From contig NC_030677.2 of NCBI RefSeq assembly GCF_000004195.4, positions 40,797,142 through 40,861,141 of the forward strand: 64,000 nt of DNA, in the 5' to 3' direction. Positions 47,641 through 59,600 of this stretch are shown in pieces (positions within the stretch are counted from its first letter, which is position 1; every line of letters begins with the position of its first letter). Source of the stretch: Xenopus tropicalis (lineage: Eukaryota; Chordata; Amphibia; Anura; Pipidae). Made by a program: the position numbers and the translations under genes. Below the pieces are notes generated by a model that worked only from the letters and a program-made list of their open reading frames with translations, searched no databases and was not told where the DNA came from.

Positions 47641-50600
47641 ATGGAAACAGAGGTTGGAACTATTTGCTTTTGGACTTCGCTAAATGTTCATGGCTGAGGG
47701 AACAGGAGGCAGCGCAATAGGTTATTATCGGCTTCATGCTAGTAAGCCTATACTGCTGGGTATAGTAAGTGGGTGGGTTCAGATTTACTCAAAATATATG
47801 GGACCCAGAAACCGACATTCATACTCCTGCCCTGACAGAGGGTCCTACAGGGGCACATTTACCTATCAGGAATAAGCTTTGAAGAGTCTATCACTGGTTA
47901 AATAATAATAAAAGCAAATCCTTGACTGGTTTATTTTGGTTACTGTAAATGGGCAGGTTGGTCTCAGGCTTCCCATGAAGGGAGGTGAATTTTTGGGGTT
48001 ATGATTTGATTTATTAGGCTAAATCTTTTGTTGAGTAACTATATGCAACCCTATGTTTAGCTGACTACAACAATTCATTGTTCACCCACGTTACAATATT
48101 TCTTTAGTTTTATTAAACTAATTTGCAGATTTAAAATAGATTTGGCCAGATCCAAAAATGGTCATTTTGGCTTTTTTTTTTTCTAATGTACTCATTTTTT
48201 TAATGACCTCTTCAAACGTGTTTGAGCACATTTCCATTTTACATTCTGGAAGTGTTTGGGCACTAATATCCTGTATATATTTTTCCAGGAGAACGGTTCC
48301 CAGGATGTCTGTACTGATATAAATACAGCAATGGCAACTGTAAAAGAAGAGCCTTGTGATGTAGGTATGTTCACAACAAATATGAGATAATGTACATAGA
48401 GATGTTGCAGGAGCTATTGTGCTGTTATTCACAGTGTATCCATTCTGGTACAATATGGCGTAATACATACATGGCACAGGTATATGTGCAAAAGGTCAAA
48501 ACAACAAAACTGTATATGTTTCACATGTACACTTACGCAGTAAAGTGTGACTGAAGTTTATCAGAGCACAAGTCACATGGCTGTGGCACCCTGGGAAATG
48601 AAGAATATGGCTAGCCCCATGTGAAATTTTTAAAATTAAATATGAAAAAATCTGTTTGCACCTTTAAAAAAACAGATTTCAATGTAGGATTTTGCTCTAT
48701 TAAGTGATATGTCTTTGAAAAAAAAAAAAAACACATTTTCCCATAATAGTATTCCTTTAAATAGTGCTTGATATTTGTTATTTTTATTACATTTATTTAT
48801 CAGTGTTGATGAAATGGAGATCAAATGTCTCTGTGTTGAAATAAGTAAGAAGAAAAGTGAAATCTTGTCACTGTACACTGCTGAGGTGGTTCAGTCCATT
48901 GATTAGTCTTTTGTATTGGAGTCTGATCTGAACTAGCTATCAAGCAAAATGCCCTCGGAGGTTTTTTCACATTTTTACAAGGTTTGATATTAACCTCATT
49001 ATTTAACTGCTACATTGCTGGCATGGAATTTTGGTTATTTTGTTGCACATTCTTTAAAGTGGGAAACAAAACAACCCATTTGTCACAATCTTAAAGCACT
49101 TAATAGTATTTAGGTTAAACAAATATTTTTGGCAAAGAAAAGGTGTGGTGTCTCTTAAAGGGTACCCATAACTGCTAAATTGTTTTCCCCTACAGAAGTG
49201 TGGGTTAATAGAGCCCACATTCAAGTTGGGGGAAACAACAGTTTTTTTAAAAAAAAAATAAATAAATATATAGGGCGGCGCACATGTGCCTGACCTAGGA
49301 GTGGTGGATGTTCCTGTAAAGTGTATATATCACACCCATGCGCATAATGATTGAGTTGTGGCACTCTGTCATTATGTACATGCGTGTGCCCCAACATAGA
49401 CACCCACACTGGGAGCTTCCTTGTGGCACAGGTGAGGGGCATATTTAGTGACAAAAAACTAATATTTTATTTTCCACTGCCAGCTCTATAAGCCTACACT
49501 TCTTGTTGGGGAAACAATTTTTTAGTAATAGGTGTCCTTCAAATTAAAAGAAAGTTTATGCCCTGAATTTTTCTAATGTATCGCAAACTTCCTTGATAGG
49601 AGCTGCTTCTTCGAGCACCACGTCTGAAGAGCAACATTATTCACATGGAGCAGACGTGGTGATAAAATCAGGTAACTGCTAACCACATACTGCATTAACA
49701 TTCGGTAGATTTAATAAATAAAAATGCAGAGTATGTCAATTTCAAAAAAGAAGAGGCTTTTATTGAACATAATAAAGTAAAACTTACTTACATAACTTTT
49801 GGATAATTGAGTCACAGTTGCATCTTCTCTCACAATGGCGCTACCTTCTCTCTCTGCTCTAGTGTTATAGCAATTAAAACATTTCATATGCACTGGTACA
49901 ATGAAAACCTCTCCATACCTTAACTCTACTAAAATTCCTTTAAACATTCATTAAACCCTACAGGATTTTTTGCCTCCTATAAGAATTCATTATACCTTGG
50001 TTGGGGTCAAGTCAAGGTACTGTAGAGAGGAAAAGGGAAACATTTAAAAAAAAAAAAATGAATTATTTGGATTATTTTTATTATTATTTTGAATTATATG
50101 GAGTCTGTGGGGCATGGCCTTTCTGTAATTCTAAACTTTCTGGATGACAGATGTCATACTTGTATTTAAACGGGAATTTCTACACCTTTAAATGAAAACA
50201 GTTTGTTAGGCACTCCCAGTTTCTCTAAATTATTAGGGTCCGTTGCTGCTCATTTCCAAAAACACTCTGCCCCTGAGTACTTTTGTGTAGAACATGCCCC
50301 TAGTATCTTGTTCCAGGCTCCCGGGTATCTCCTGCATCGATTGTAGCTGGGCTCACACACAGTTTAGAAATCTCCGCAAAAGTTTTGTGAAGTAAATGTG
50401 CCCACCCAGTTCAGTGCAGGGATAACTGGGAACCTGGAACAAAAGGGTGGAGGTTTGCTTTGCACAGAAGTACCCTAACAATTGGCCCCAGTGATTTTAC
50501 AGTTCATTGTTCTTTTAATATAATGAACTGTTTGCCCAGACACTATCATACCTTTGTATAGTTTCTTTGTAGAAATTGAGGCTGTCACAAAGGATATGAG

Positions 50601-53600
50601 TGGAGAAAAATCAAGTAGCACACAGTCAGTTGCAAGGTACAAAAGGTGTTTTATTTAGATTATATACCCATGCGCAAAGGCCCCCTGGGCTCTTTATCAA
50701 CTCAGAGGGCCCTTGGGTGTCAGTAAAGTTGCTGGTGTGGTACTGGATTTTTCTCTACTTCATTATTTACTTCTCTGCAGGTACTTAGTCTTCTGGATAA
50801 GCACCGAACACTTCCATAAGTGTTGAGCTCTCCTTCATCCTACAAATGGTTTGAGTGTCTTTAGGCAGATAAGGGATAAGTACTAAAACCTTTTTATTGA
50901 AATAAATGTTTAAGTGGTTATTATGACTATGAACTCAGACAGTTGCTGCCAAGAAATAATATATTTGCAGAATCTTAAAGGAGATGTAAAGGTAAAAACT
51001 AAGGAAGCTTTATCAAAAAGGTCTGTATAAATACAGCCATAAGTACTCACAGAAACGCTGCACTGAGTTCTGTATCAAAAGAAACTCAGGATTTCTTGTC
51101 TCATTTTTTGTAAACATGTTCTTTGGTATCAGACTTCCTCTCCTTTAGGGCTTCTTCAAATTTGTGAAATGAGTCTGCGCAGTTCTCTCCCTCTCCCCTC
51201 CCATAAGAATATATGATCTGAGCTACAAACAGCTGAAACTACAGCAGAAGCTACTGTGACCAAGCTAAAATGGCAGCTGCTATCTTAAACAGAGGGAGCT
51301 TTTAGGGCTGTTTACTCAGGTGTGGTAAAGCATTCTGCAGAATAAATATAGCGTTCTAGCTTGCACTAATGTGGCAAATCTATTCCAAATGCCTTTCCTT
51401 CTCCTTTAAAATATAAAAGAAATGCATGTTTGTAAAGCAAATTGACTTATTGAATATTACTTTATATTTCTAGAGGATGATCCAGAGCTACTGGATAAAA
51501 CTGAGAGTAGCTTCAGAATAGTTACGGTAAATGAGGGTGGAAGTGAGAACTGGAGAGATCATGAAGTTATTTCTTTACTGCACGTGTGCCTGGATGAGAG
51601 GATCTGCCAGCAACTGGAGGGGCCATTTCAGAACAAGGAACTGTTTCAGTTGATCTCTCAAAGGATGATGGAATTTGGCATTAACAAAGACTGGAAACAA
51701 TGTCGGACAAAGTATAAAAACCTTAAGTGTGAATATTCTCTACTCAAGAACAACAGAAATCTACACCTGTCCCAAGAAAACTCGATGAAATTTTATGATG
51801 AAGTTGATAATTTAATGCAAAGGCTGTCAGGTGTATTAAATGCTGGAGGGAGTATAACCGGCAAAAGGAAGTCTTCTAGAATAAACTATCCAGAGCAGTC
51901 CCAAGAATGTTACAACAGACTGCAAGGAAATGCAGGTAAAAGCAAGTAAATGCTCGCAGAACACATACTGGGAACAATGATTTCAGGAACCGTCTTGCAT
52001 ATTTCTATGAGAACCTGACTTAGGAATAGTTTAAAGCAGTAGTTTGTAAACTTTTTAGTTCAAGGTTCTAAACATATGAAAATGTTGTATCATCCGTTTT
52101 ACCATTGTTCCAGGTATACCTAGGGGCACATTTACTAACCCACGAACGGGCCGAATGCGTCCGATTGCGTTTTTTTCGTAATGATCGGTATTTTGCGATT
52201 TTTTCGGAAAATTGTCGCGACTTTTTCGTTACCAATACGATTTGCACGAAAAAACGCGAGTTTTTCGTAGCCATTCCGAAAGTTGCGACTTTTCGCGCAA
52301 AAGGCGCAACTTTTCGCGCAAGTTTTAACGCTACGAAAAAATCGCCAGATTTTGCGCAACTTTCGGAATGGCTACGAAAAACTCGCGTTTTTTTGCGCAA
52401 ATCGTATTGGTAGCGAAAAAGTCGCGATAATTTCCGAAAAGTCGTAAAAAATCGCAAAAAATACGAAAAAGTCGCAAAATGTTAGTTTTCCAATCGGAAT
52501 TTTTCCAATTCGGATTCGAATTCGTGTCTTAGTAAATCAGCCCCCTAGTGTAGCAAATAATTTTTCATCCAAATGAGCAGACCTTCTCTGATATGCATAC
52601 CTAAGGTGGCCAATATTGGGCTAATTTGATCATTTGGCTCCTTGATGTGACCCAGGACCACATCAACAAGCCGATGCGGTCCTGACCTGATGGAAAAATC
52701 AAATGTGGCCAAGTTTAGGCCAGATATCAGTCAGGGAGGCCCATAGGGGGGTGCCCATGCATGGGCAGATAAGCTGCTGAATCTGTCTGAAGGACCCCAA
52801 TCGTCAGCTTAAATTTGCCCCTGTATGGCTACCTTTAGATATGCTCAGGCCAGAGTTTTCACATTGTCCCAAGTCTGTCTCTTTCCATTGGTGTTGCTTC
52901 AACTCTTTTCATATTTCTAACCTATCTGCTGCTTTCCTTCCTCTCTCCCTCAATATTTTACAATCTTTTTTTAGGTACCCTCTTTCCTTCTCTGTCCACA
53001 CAGTTCTCTATTTCTACTTTGCCTACTTCTATCCACTTTTTACCCTTTCTTCCTTCTCCTATGCTTTCCCTCATCTCTCCATGCCTCAGTTATACTTTCG
53101 CCTTCTCACTCTTTCTTTTCTGTTTTCTTCATTCCCTTTTTGTACTTTGAGAAAGTGTCTTATGTGCAATATCCTCTTTAGTTTACCTTAAATTTTTATA
53201 ATTTTTATGACTTATTTGCCTCTTTCTAACCTTCGGTTAGACCCTGGCAGCCAAAACACTTGCTCTGTGATGATACATTTTTTCATATCGGTACTTTTTA
53301 TTCTCCTTATTATCATTTAGTCTTGTTTAAACCACTGCCTGGATGCTAGGGAAAATTTCACCATAGCAACCAGATAGCTAGTGAAATCTCCCAAAAGAAG
53401 AGATGCTGAGCAAAAAGCTATATTGCCTGACACAATTTTATGCACACTATTCTGAAACAATCAGTGACTGTGTCACTAAATTTTGATGCATTACAGGACA
53501 ATAAAAAGATTAGTCAGTATAATCAATAAGATAAAAAAATGAAGATAGATACAAGGATACGGCCATGAATTCTGTAGGAAGCTCCAATGGTGAAACCTCT

Positions 53601-56600
53601 ATTTTACATCCCCTGATTTTATTTTTTCCTGAATTTTACATCTTTTTTTTTTTCTGGTCATAAAATGGGGGTTCTACTGTAGTTTGTGCTGTAAATATGT
53701 TCTAGTAATCTTTAGGCCCGGTCTTTTGGCAGCAGAAGAAATGAGCATGGAAGATCAAACACTGGTTTTAAGAATCAAGAGAAAAGCTTCTGAGTATAGT
53801 GGGTACTGGTTGACTTATAATACACCATTTTTAAAGAAACTTTGTCACCATCTCGGGCAATGCAAGCTGATGAAAAAAATACATAATCGGAAGATAACTT
53901 AGTGAACACCATATGTCAAAACGATCAGTGGATTTAGAGAATTAGGCTACTGAAATCACTGGCATTGTTTCTTCGAATACACACTTTTTAATGCCTATAA
54001 TTTGACTGATAACCTCACTGTCCAATAGGCTTAGGCATAAAGGGGGTGGGCCAAGTCACTAGCTTTCAAAAGGTTGGTGACAGGGTCTCTTTAAGAAAGA
54101 AACACTGTAAGCAGTTATTTATGCTGATTTTGGGCTAAGGGACACCACATAAGTTATTAAACCCTGGGGTAAATCCTGCATTCTCCACTGATGTCATTTC
54201 CTTCACCCTTTTATTTGGATATTGACCACTTTTAATTTATTTTTAAACCTCACACAGCCATTTATGCATCATGGGACTGGTAGCCTCTCTCAAATGAAAA
54301 GAGACCTAATTTCTGCTATTTATGACCAATCCCTGTGGTTATAAAAATGTAGTAATATTGCTTTTGTCTTGAGAATCTTTGTTTCCATCATATTACATAA
54401 GATTTATGACAGGTTCCACACATGAGACAATGCAGAAAAGTCTTGTGGATCTATGTTTCTAGTTAACGGGAATTAAATTCCTTGTTTTTGGCATAATTCT
54501 AAGCAACTTTCCATTATGTGCTAATTAAACATTTACAATGGTTTTATAGTTAGTTGTAAATGCTGTTAAAAAGTCAGTATCTATTTGCTTACATTCTCTG
54601 TGCTATTGGTTCTGACTCTGGAACAACATAGAGACAAAACTTGATTAAAGATTACACTATTGAAAGTATCTCATAATATATGGCTACCAGAACGTCTTCT
54701 CATATTATCTGTCTTTTTCTCAGAGTGTCAAGTTCCTGGTAAATTAAAGCGAGCAGAGATTGCAAGGACACACACCTCTGATACCAGTCCTAACTTAACT
54801 GCTATAAGGAAGCTAGGAGAAAGTCCATCGAGAGCAAGGTTTAACAATCAACTGGGCAGTTATCAGGATGTCAGTGGGGAGCAGCTGCAGGCTGACCAGC
54901 CAGAATTTCACAGCTATTCTTCACAGGTGGGTTTAGCACTAGCCTTATGAGCCCCTCTTATGCTTTTGTTGTATTCTTAACTTTAATCTTCTTTAATCTA
55001 TTGGTTCTGTGTCTGCCCACTAGCTACAGGCTCATTGTAACTACACCCACATGAAGCCCACTGAAACACAACTAAAAAAAAAAAAACATCTAAATTACTC
55101 ACACTCAAGTACACGTTTGAATTATTTGGCAATCGTGTTCTTCTAATATTTTCCAATTTCACTAATTTTCAATTTCTCAATTTTCTCCAGTTTCTTCAGC
55201 TTCAAGCAAAGTTTAAGAAGAATAGCATTTTGGCAAGTCGTGCTAATAAACGCTGCCGTTCATCCTCTGGAAAATTTAGAAAAGTTTCCAAAGATATAAT
55301 TTGTTTGCCTGCTGAGTATCCAGAGGAAAACTGCACTTACAGAGTTCCACGAGGGACGGAAAGAGAACAGCTAGCCATGCAAGGCCTGATAGGCAAGATA
55401 CTTATACAGTCTTCATGGACCTTTGAGAACTTTAAGACGGAAGTAATCTCCTTATTTCAAAAGTGTTTTAAGTGCAAGGACCAAGACTTCACCTTTTCTT
55501 TTTTACAGGTAAGCTACCTTTTGCCATTTTGTGCTGTCTGTTGCATATGCCTGAATGGTTTCCCTTGGAGCAGGAGGCATCATGCATGCATCGTAGACAG
55601 CTCTTTGACTGACTTCCTATTGAAACGAGAAGGAAGACTCTATACTAAAGGCCTGAAGCTTCATGCTAGATAGACTGATTTGTGCAGCAGTTTTCAGCTT
55701 CTGTGTTCTAAGATGCTCTGTACCACCATTTTCTTAAAAAGCACATCAAAGGATTATCATTTTGAGCGCTATTTAGAGTTTTTTTTAGGGATTTTAAAAT
55801 AAAAAGACTTACTTATTATTTAAAGATGATTTGCTGGTATTTCAGGTATTTTGTTTGCTGTCCACCAGTGATCTGGTCAAGTCGGTTCCCCATTCATCTA
55901 AGAAAATGCTGAAAAATAAGAAACAGGAATCACACTCTTCTGTTTGTTATTTTTCACCATTTTCAGAGGCACAGATCTAATATAGATAAACCATAAAGAT
56001 AGATTCCGCATTCAGAGGACTTGAATAAAAGTGGTAATTTATTGTGATGTGTGAAGTCCTGTGAGTGTGGAATCTATCTTTATGGTTTATGTCAGGGGTC
56101 CCCAACCGCCAAGAGAGAGATATAAACACTTCCAAGGATTAGGTACCGCTCACGCAGGGCTTAAAGTTCATCTTTGAAATTTTATTAATGTGAACAAACA
56201 ACGTTTCGGCTGCGACACCAGCCTTTGTCATATATATATATATATAGGTATGGGACCTGTTATCCGGAATGATTGGGACCTGGGGCAGGGGTAGCCTTAG
56301 GGCTACTAAAATATAATTTAAACATTAAATAAACCCAATAGGGTTGTTTTGCCTCCAATGAGAATTAATTATATCTTAATTGGGATCAAGTACAAGGTAT
56401 TGTTTTATAATTACAGAGTAAAAGGAAATAATTAATAGAAATGTAAATTGTTTGATTAAAAAAAAGTCTATGGGATAATTTGGAGCTTTCTGGATAACTG
56501 GTTTCTGGCAAGGATTTCATACCTATTTTATGTATTTGCAGTGTTTACCAGGAAATCGTAAGTTAATTAAGCCAAATGTGTCGGCAGGCTTTAAATGGAG

Positions 56601-59600
56601 TGGAATTGCAATTATTAGCCTTGCAGCCCAAGGTTCCTTGTACATAAAAACAGAACACTCTCTTGCATCACCTTCAAAGGTAAGCTCAGAACATTTTGTA
56701 ATCACAGACAAATCAACAGAGTTTTAAATAGAACCCTAGACTAAACCCTATGCATTTGTGGTTTCTAACAATTTAAACATATTGCAGTGCTTAAAAGCAA
56801 AGTTCATCTTCACAAAACTTTTTGTCATCATTAATTATTACCATTAATAATGTCTTGCAGTGCAATAATGCCAGCAGCAAAAGTGTCATATTGTAACAGT
56901 TTAGTCAGTGAGCAGGAAAACCGGAGAGGGGGAAAATAATTTTTTTAAACTAAACTTTAGGATATGGTAAAATAAAAAAGTAATTATCTATATCTGAACT
57001 GCACAGTTTAACAACAACACCCCTTTCCTGTATTCTGAAAGCTGAACTCAAGCTACTGTGCAATCCAAGTTGTGGGCTAGTGTGGCTTGCAGGTCATACA
57101 CTATTAATGAAAGGTAGTTTTATTGATTTACAGTATTTCTTAATGTCCTTTGGTGAGGCAAGACCCTAAGGGGCCGATTCACTAAAGGTCGTTAACGCTT
57201 AACACATAGTTTTATGTGTTAAAAAGTGTTCGATAATTAAGTACCGATTCATCAAAGTCATTTCGCATGTGTTACTACTCATATTGCATGTGCAAAAATC
57301 TTGATTATCGCAAACCCTTATTTCCATCGCATTGAGGTAATTATCGAATAGAAATAATACTAACACATAATTCACAGACATATTTGAAGCGTTAAAAGCA
57401 TAAAATGTGGCGATAGTTACTGTGAAACTTAACGCCTTCCAGGAGTAGGCATTACTAAACAAAATTGCAGCTGGTGATTGTCTGTGCTGACAAGATGGAG
57501 TTTGCAGTCAGATTTATTCAAGTATGTGTTGGCCCTAGAGTGATGCATCCTCCAGTTTTCAGGGAAATGGTAATTTTCCGAACAGTAGTTTTCCGAAAGT
57601 AATGGTTCCGTGCGTAATAGCATGCGGTAATATTGTGTTCTACGAAATAATGCATAAATATATTGCATGGTTTAAAATATCACTTCAAAATCTGTCATCG
57701 CCAGATAAATAACGACAATAACATCACTTCTTAATTCAGACAAGTGTCCCTTTAGTGAATCGATCATTAATTCTCAAAATATAAGAAGTGATAATATTTT
57801 TAACACATGCTATAAATATCACTCGTTTTTTCTGCCTTTAGTGAATCGGCCCCTAAGCGTCTGCCCGGGCTGGTGCACCTCTTCTAAAAATGCAAAAAAA
57901 AAAAGCATTGTTTGCTATTATAATTATATAGTTCTATTAATTTCACGGCATCTGAAATTTCTTTCTATTAGTTTTGTCAATCCCAGTCAGATTTAGCCAA
58001 ATAATGCACTTTAATATTGTGTTTATAGGATTTATAGAGAACATTTTGTATTTTGAATTTCAGAATGTGTTTTTCCAAAACAAACCATACGTTACTGAAG
58101 CAGGCAGTGACACTGATGTTGCAAGTATTAGCACACCACCAGGTAAATTTTTATAACAGTTGGTAAATATGTCTTTCTCGGAGTATTACTGAATTTCATT
58201 GTCCTATTTGCAAACTTTTTGCACTTGTATTTTCACACTAAATCAAATACATGGATTTTAAGTCATATCACTGTGATGAGTAGTGGCACAGGTCCACTGC
58301 ACACCACATACCACAGGTACTGACATAAGCGTTTAGAGCCAAATGGCGTGGAAATTGCTTTCAAGGCCCACTGACTCCCAACCTTGCAGGTGGTAGGCCC
58401 TCCTGCTATCCATACTGTGTACAGAACTGCTGGCTGTGAGAAGGATTAAAACATTAAACCAAATGACTAACTGCTTACCGTACCTATTTTTCTTTCCTGT
58501 AGTTAAAAGGGATCTACAATGTATAAAAGTCCAACTGGCTCTTACAAGTTTGTCCATCAAAAATCCCATTGTAGAAGAATATGACGTCAATTTTCATTTT
58601 TTTTCCAAAATGCTAAAAAATAAAACATATATCAAGAACCTCTTTGCTTGAAGGATTAATGAGTAAAACGATGAGTACCTGATTAACATCTCATCATAAT
58701 CTGAGTTTCAAAATCCTGCTTTAGCCCCTGACCACTGGATTTGGTTTTACCTAATTTTTATTTTAAGGTTATGTTGGATAGAAATCCCCTGGGCCAGTTC
58801 AGATCACCAGCCTGGGTTATTAAACAATGATATTATTATTATTATTATTTTGGCACCCACCTAGTGATTATACCTTAAGTTCTCTATTAACACAGACATA
58901 CATGATTCACAATTTCGTATGTGAAATCTTAACATAAAATGCATGATTCATTTTTTTTATATCTTTTTTTATATCTAGTTAAAACCTATAGTCAGCAGAA
59001 ACAAATAGAGGCGGCAAACTGGCTGCCCCAGGCTTCTCAGATTAGGAACACAGTTGCAGAAGATTCTGACAAATCAGGTGAGTTTTTCTTACTGCTATTT
59101 TGGGTGTAGTGCATTTACTAGACCTTTTTATTTTCTGTATGTTATTTTGCCTTTAATTACAAACAACTCTATATTATTGTCTGATATAATTTATATTTAG
59201 GGTAATAAGTTCTATTGGAGAGGATTTATGGGGCTTGGGATTGAGTGACTGAATCATGAGTCATGAAAGTGGTAAACTAGAGTTTTTTGTATTACGTACA
59301 CCATCTTTATTTTTGTGATAAAAATGGTAATTGTGGTCAAATGCAACCTTTTCTTTTTAGGTAGCCAGGAGAAACAAAGAGAAGGGTTCCCTGATGCAGC
59401 ACATGAGAGAGATTATAACCAGAAAGTTGCTTCTCGAAACCCACAAGGCTTTCAGGATTTACACATTCCTCTTTATAAGACTCTAGTAAGTACAACAAAT
59501 TAAGGCATGCAGAAAGGTTTGCCTTAAGAATTAAAAAGTTGCATCCCTAGGACAGAAAGAATTTTCATCTTTGGTGCACCATAAAGTGCAATCAGCAAGT

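Noticed and set aside
48118..48477. 119-codon minus-strand open frame
   Set aside because: It overlaps the plus-strand exon 48289-48364 and has no recognisable domain.
52068..52457. 129-codon minus and 102-codon plus open frames
   Set aside because: They lie in the palindromic MITE at 52121-52548; low-complexity K/R/F-rich translation on both strands is a composition artefact.
52841..53191. 116-codon open frame rich in Phe, Leu and Ser
   Set aside because: It is caused by a pyrimidine-rich intronic tract; no domain and no in-phase splice sites.
53684..53902. 72-codon open frame considered as an extra exon of the composite gene
   Set aside because: No donor in the right phase, and the downstream part matches a dispersed repeat ending 'gacagggtctctttaag'.
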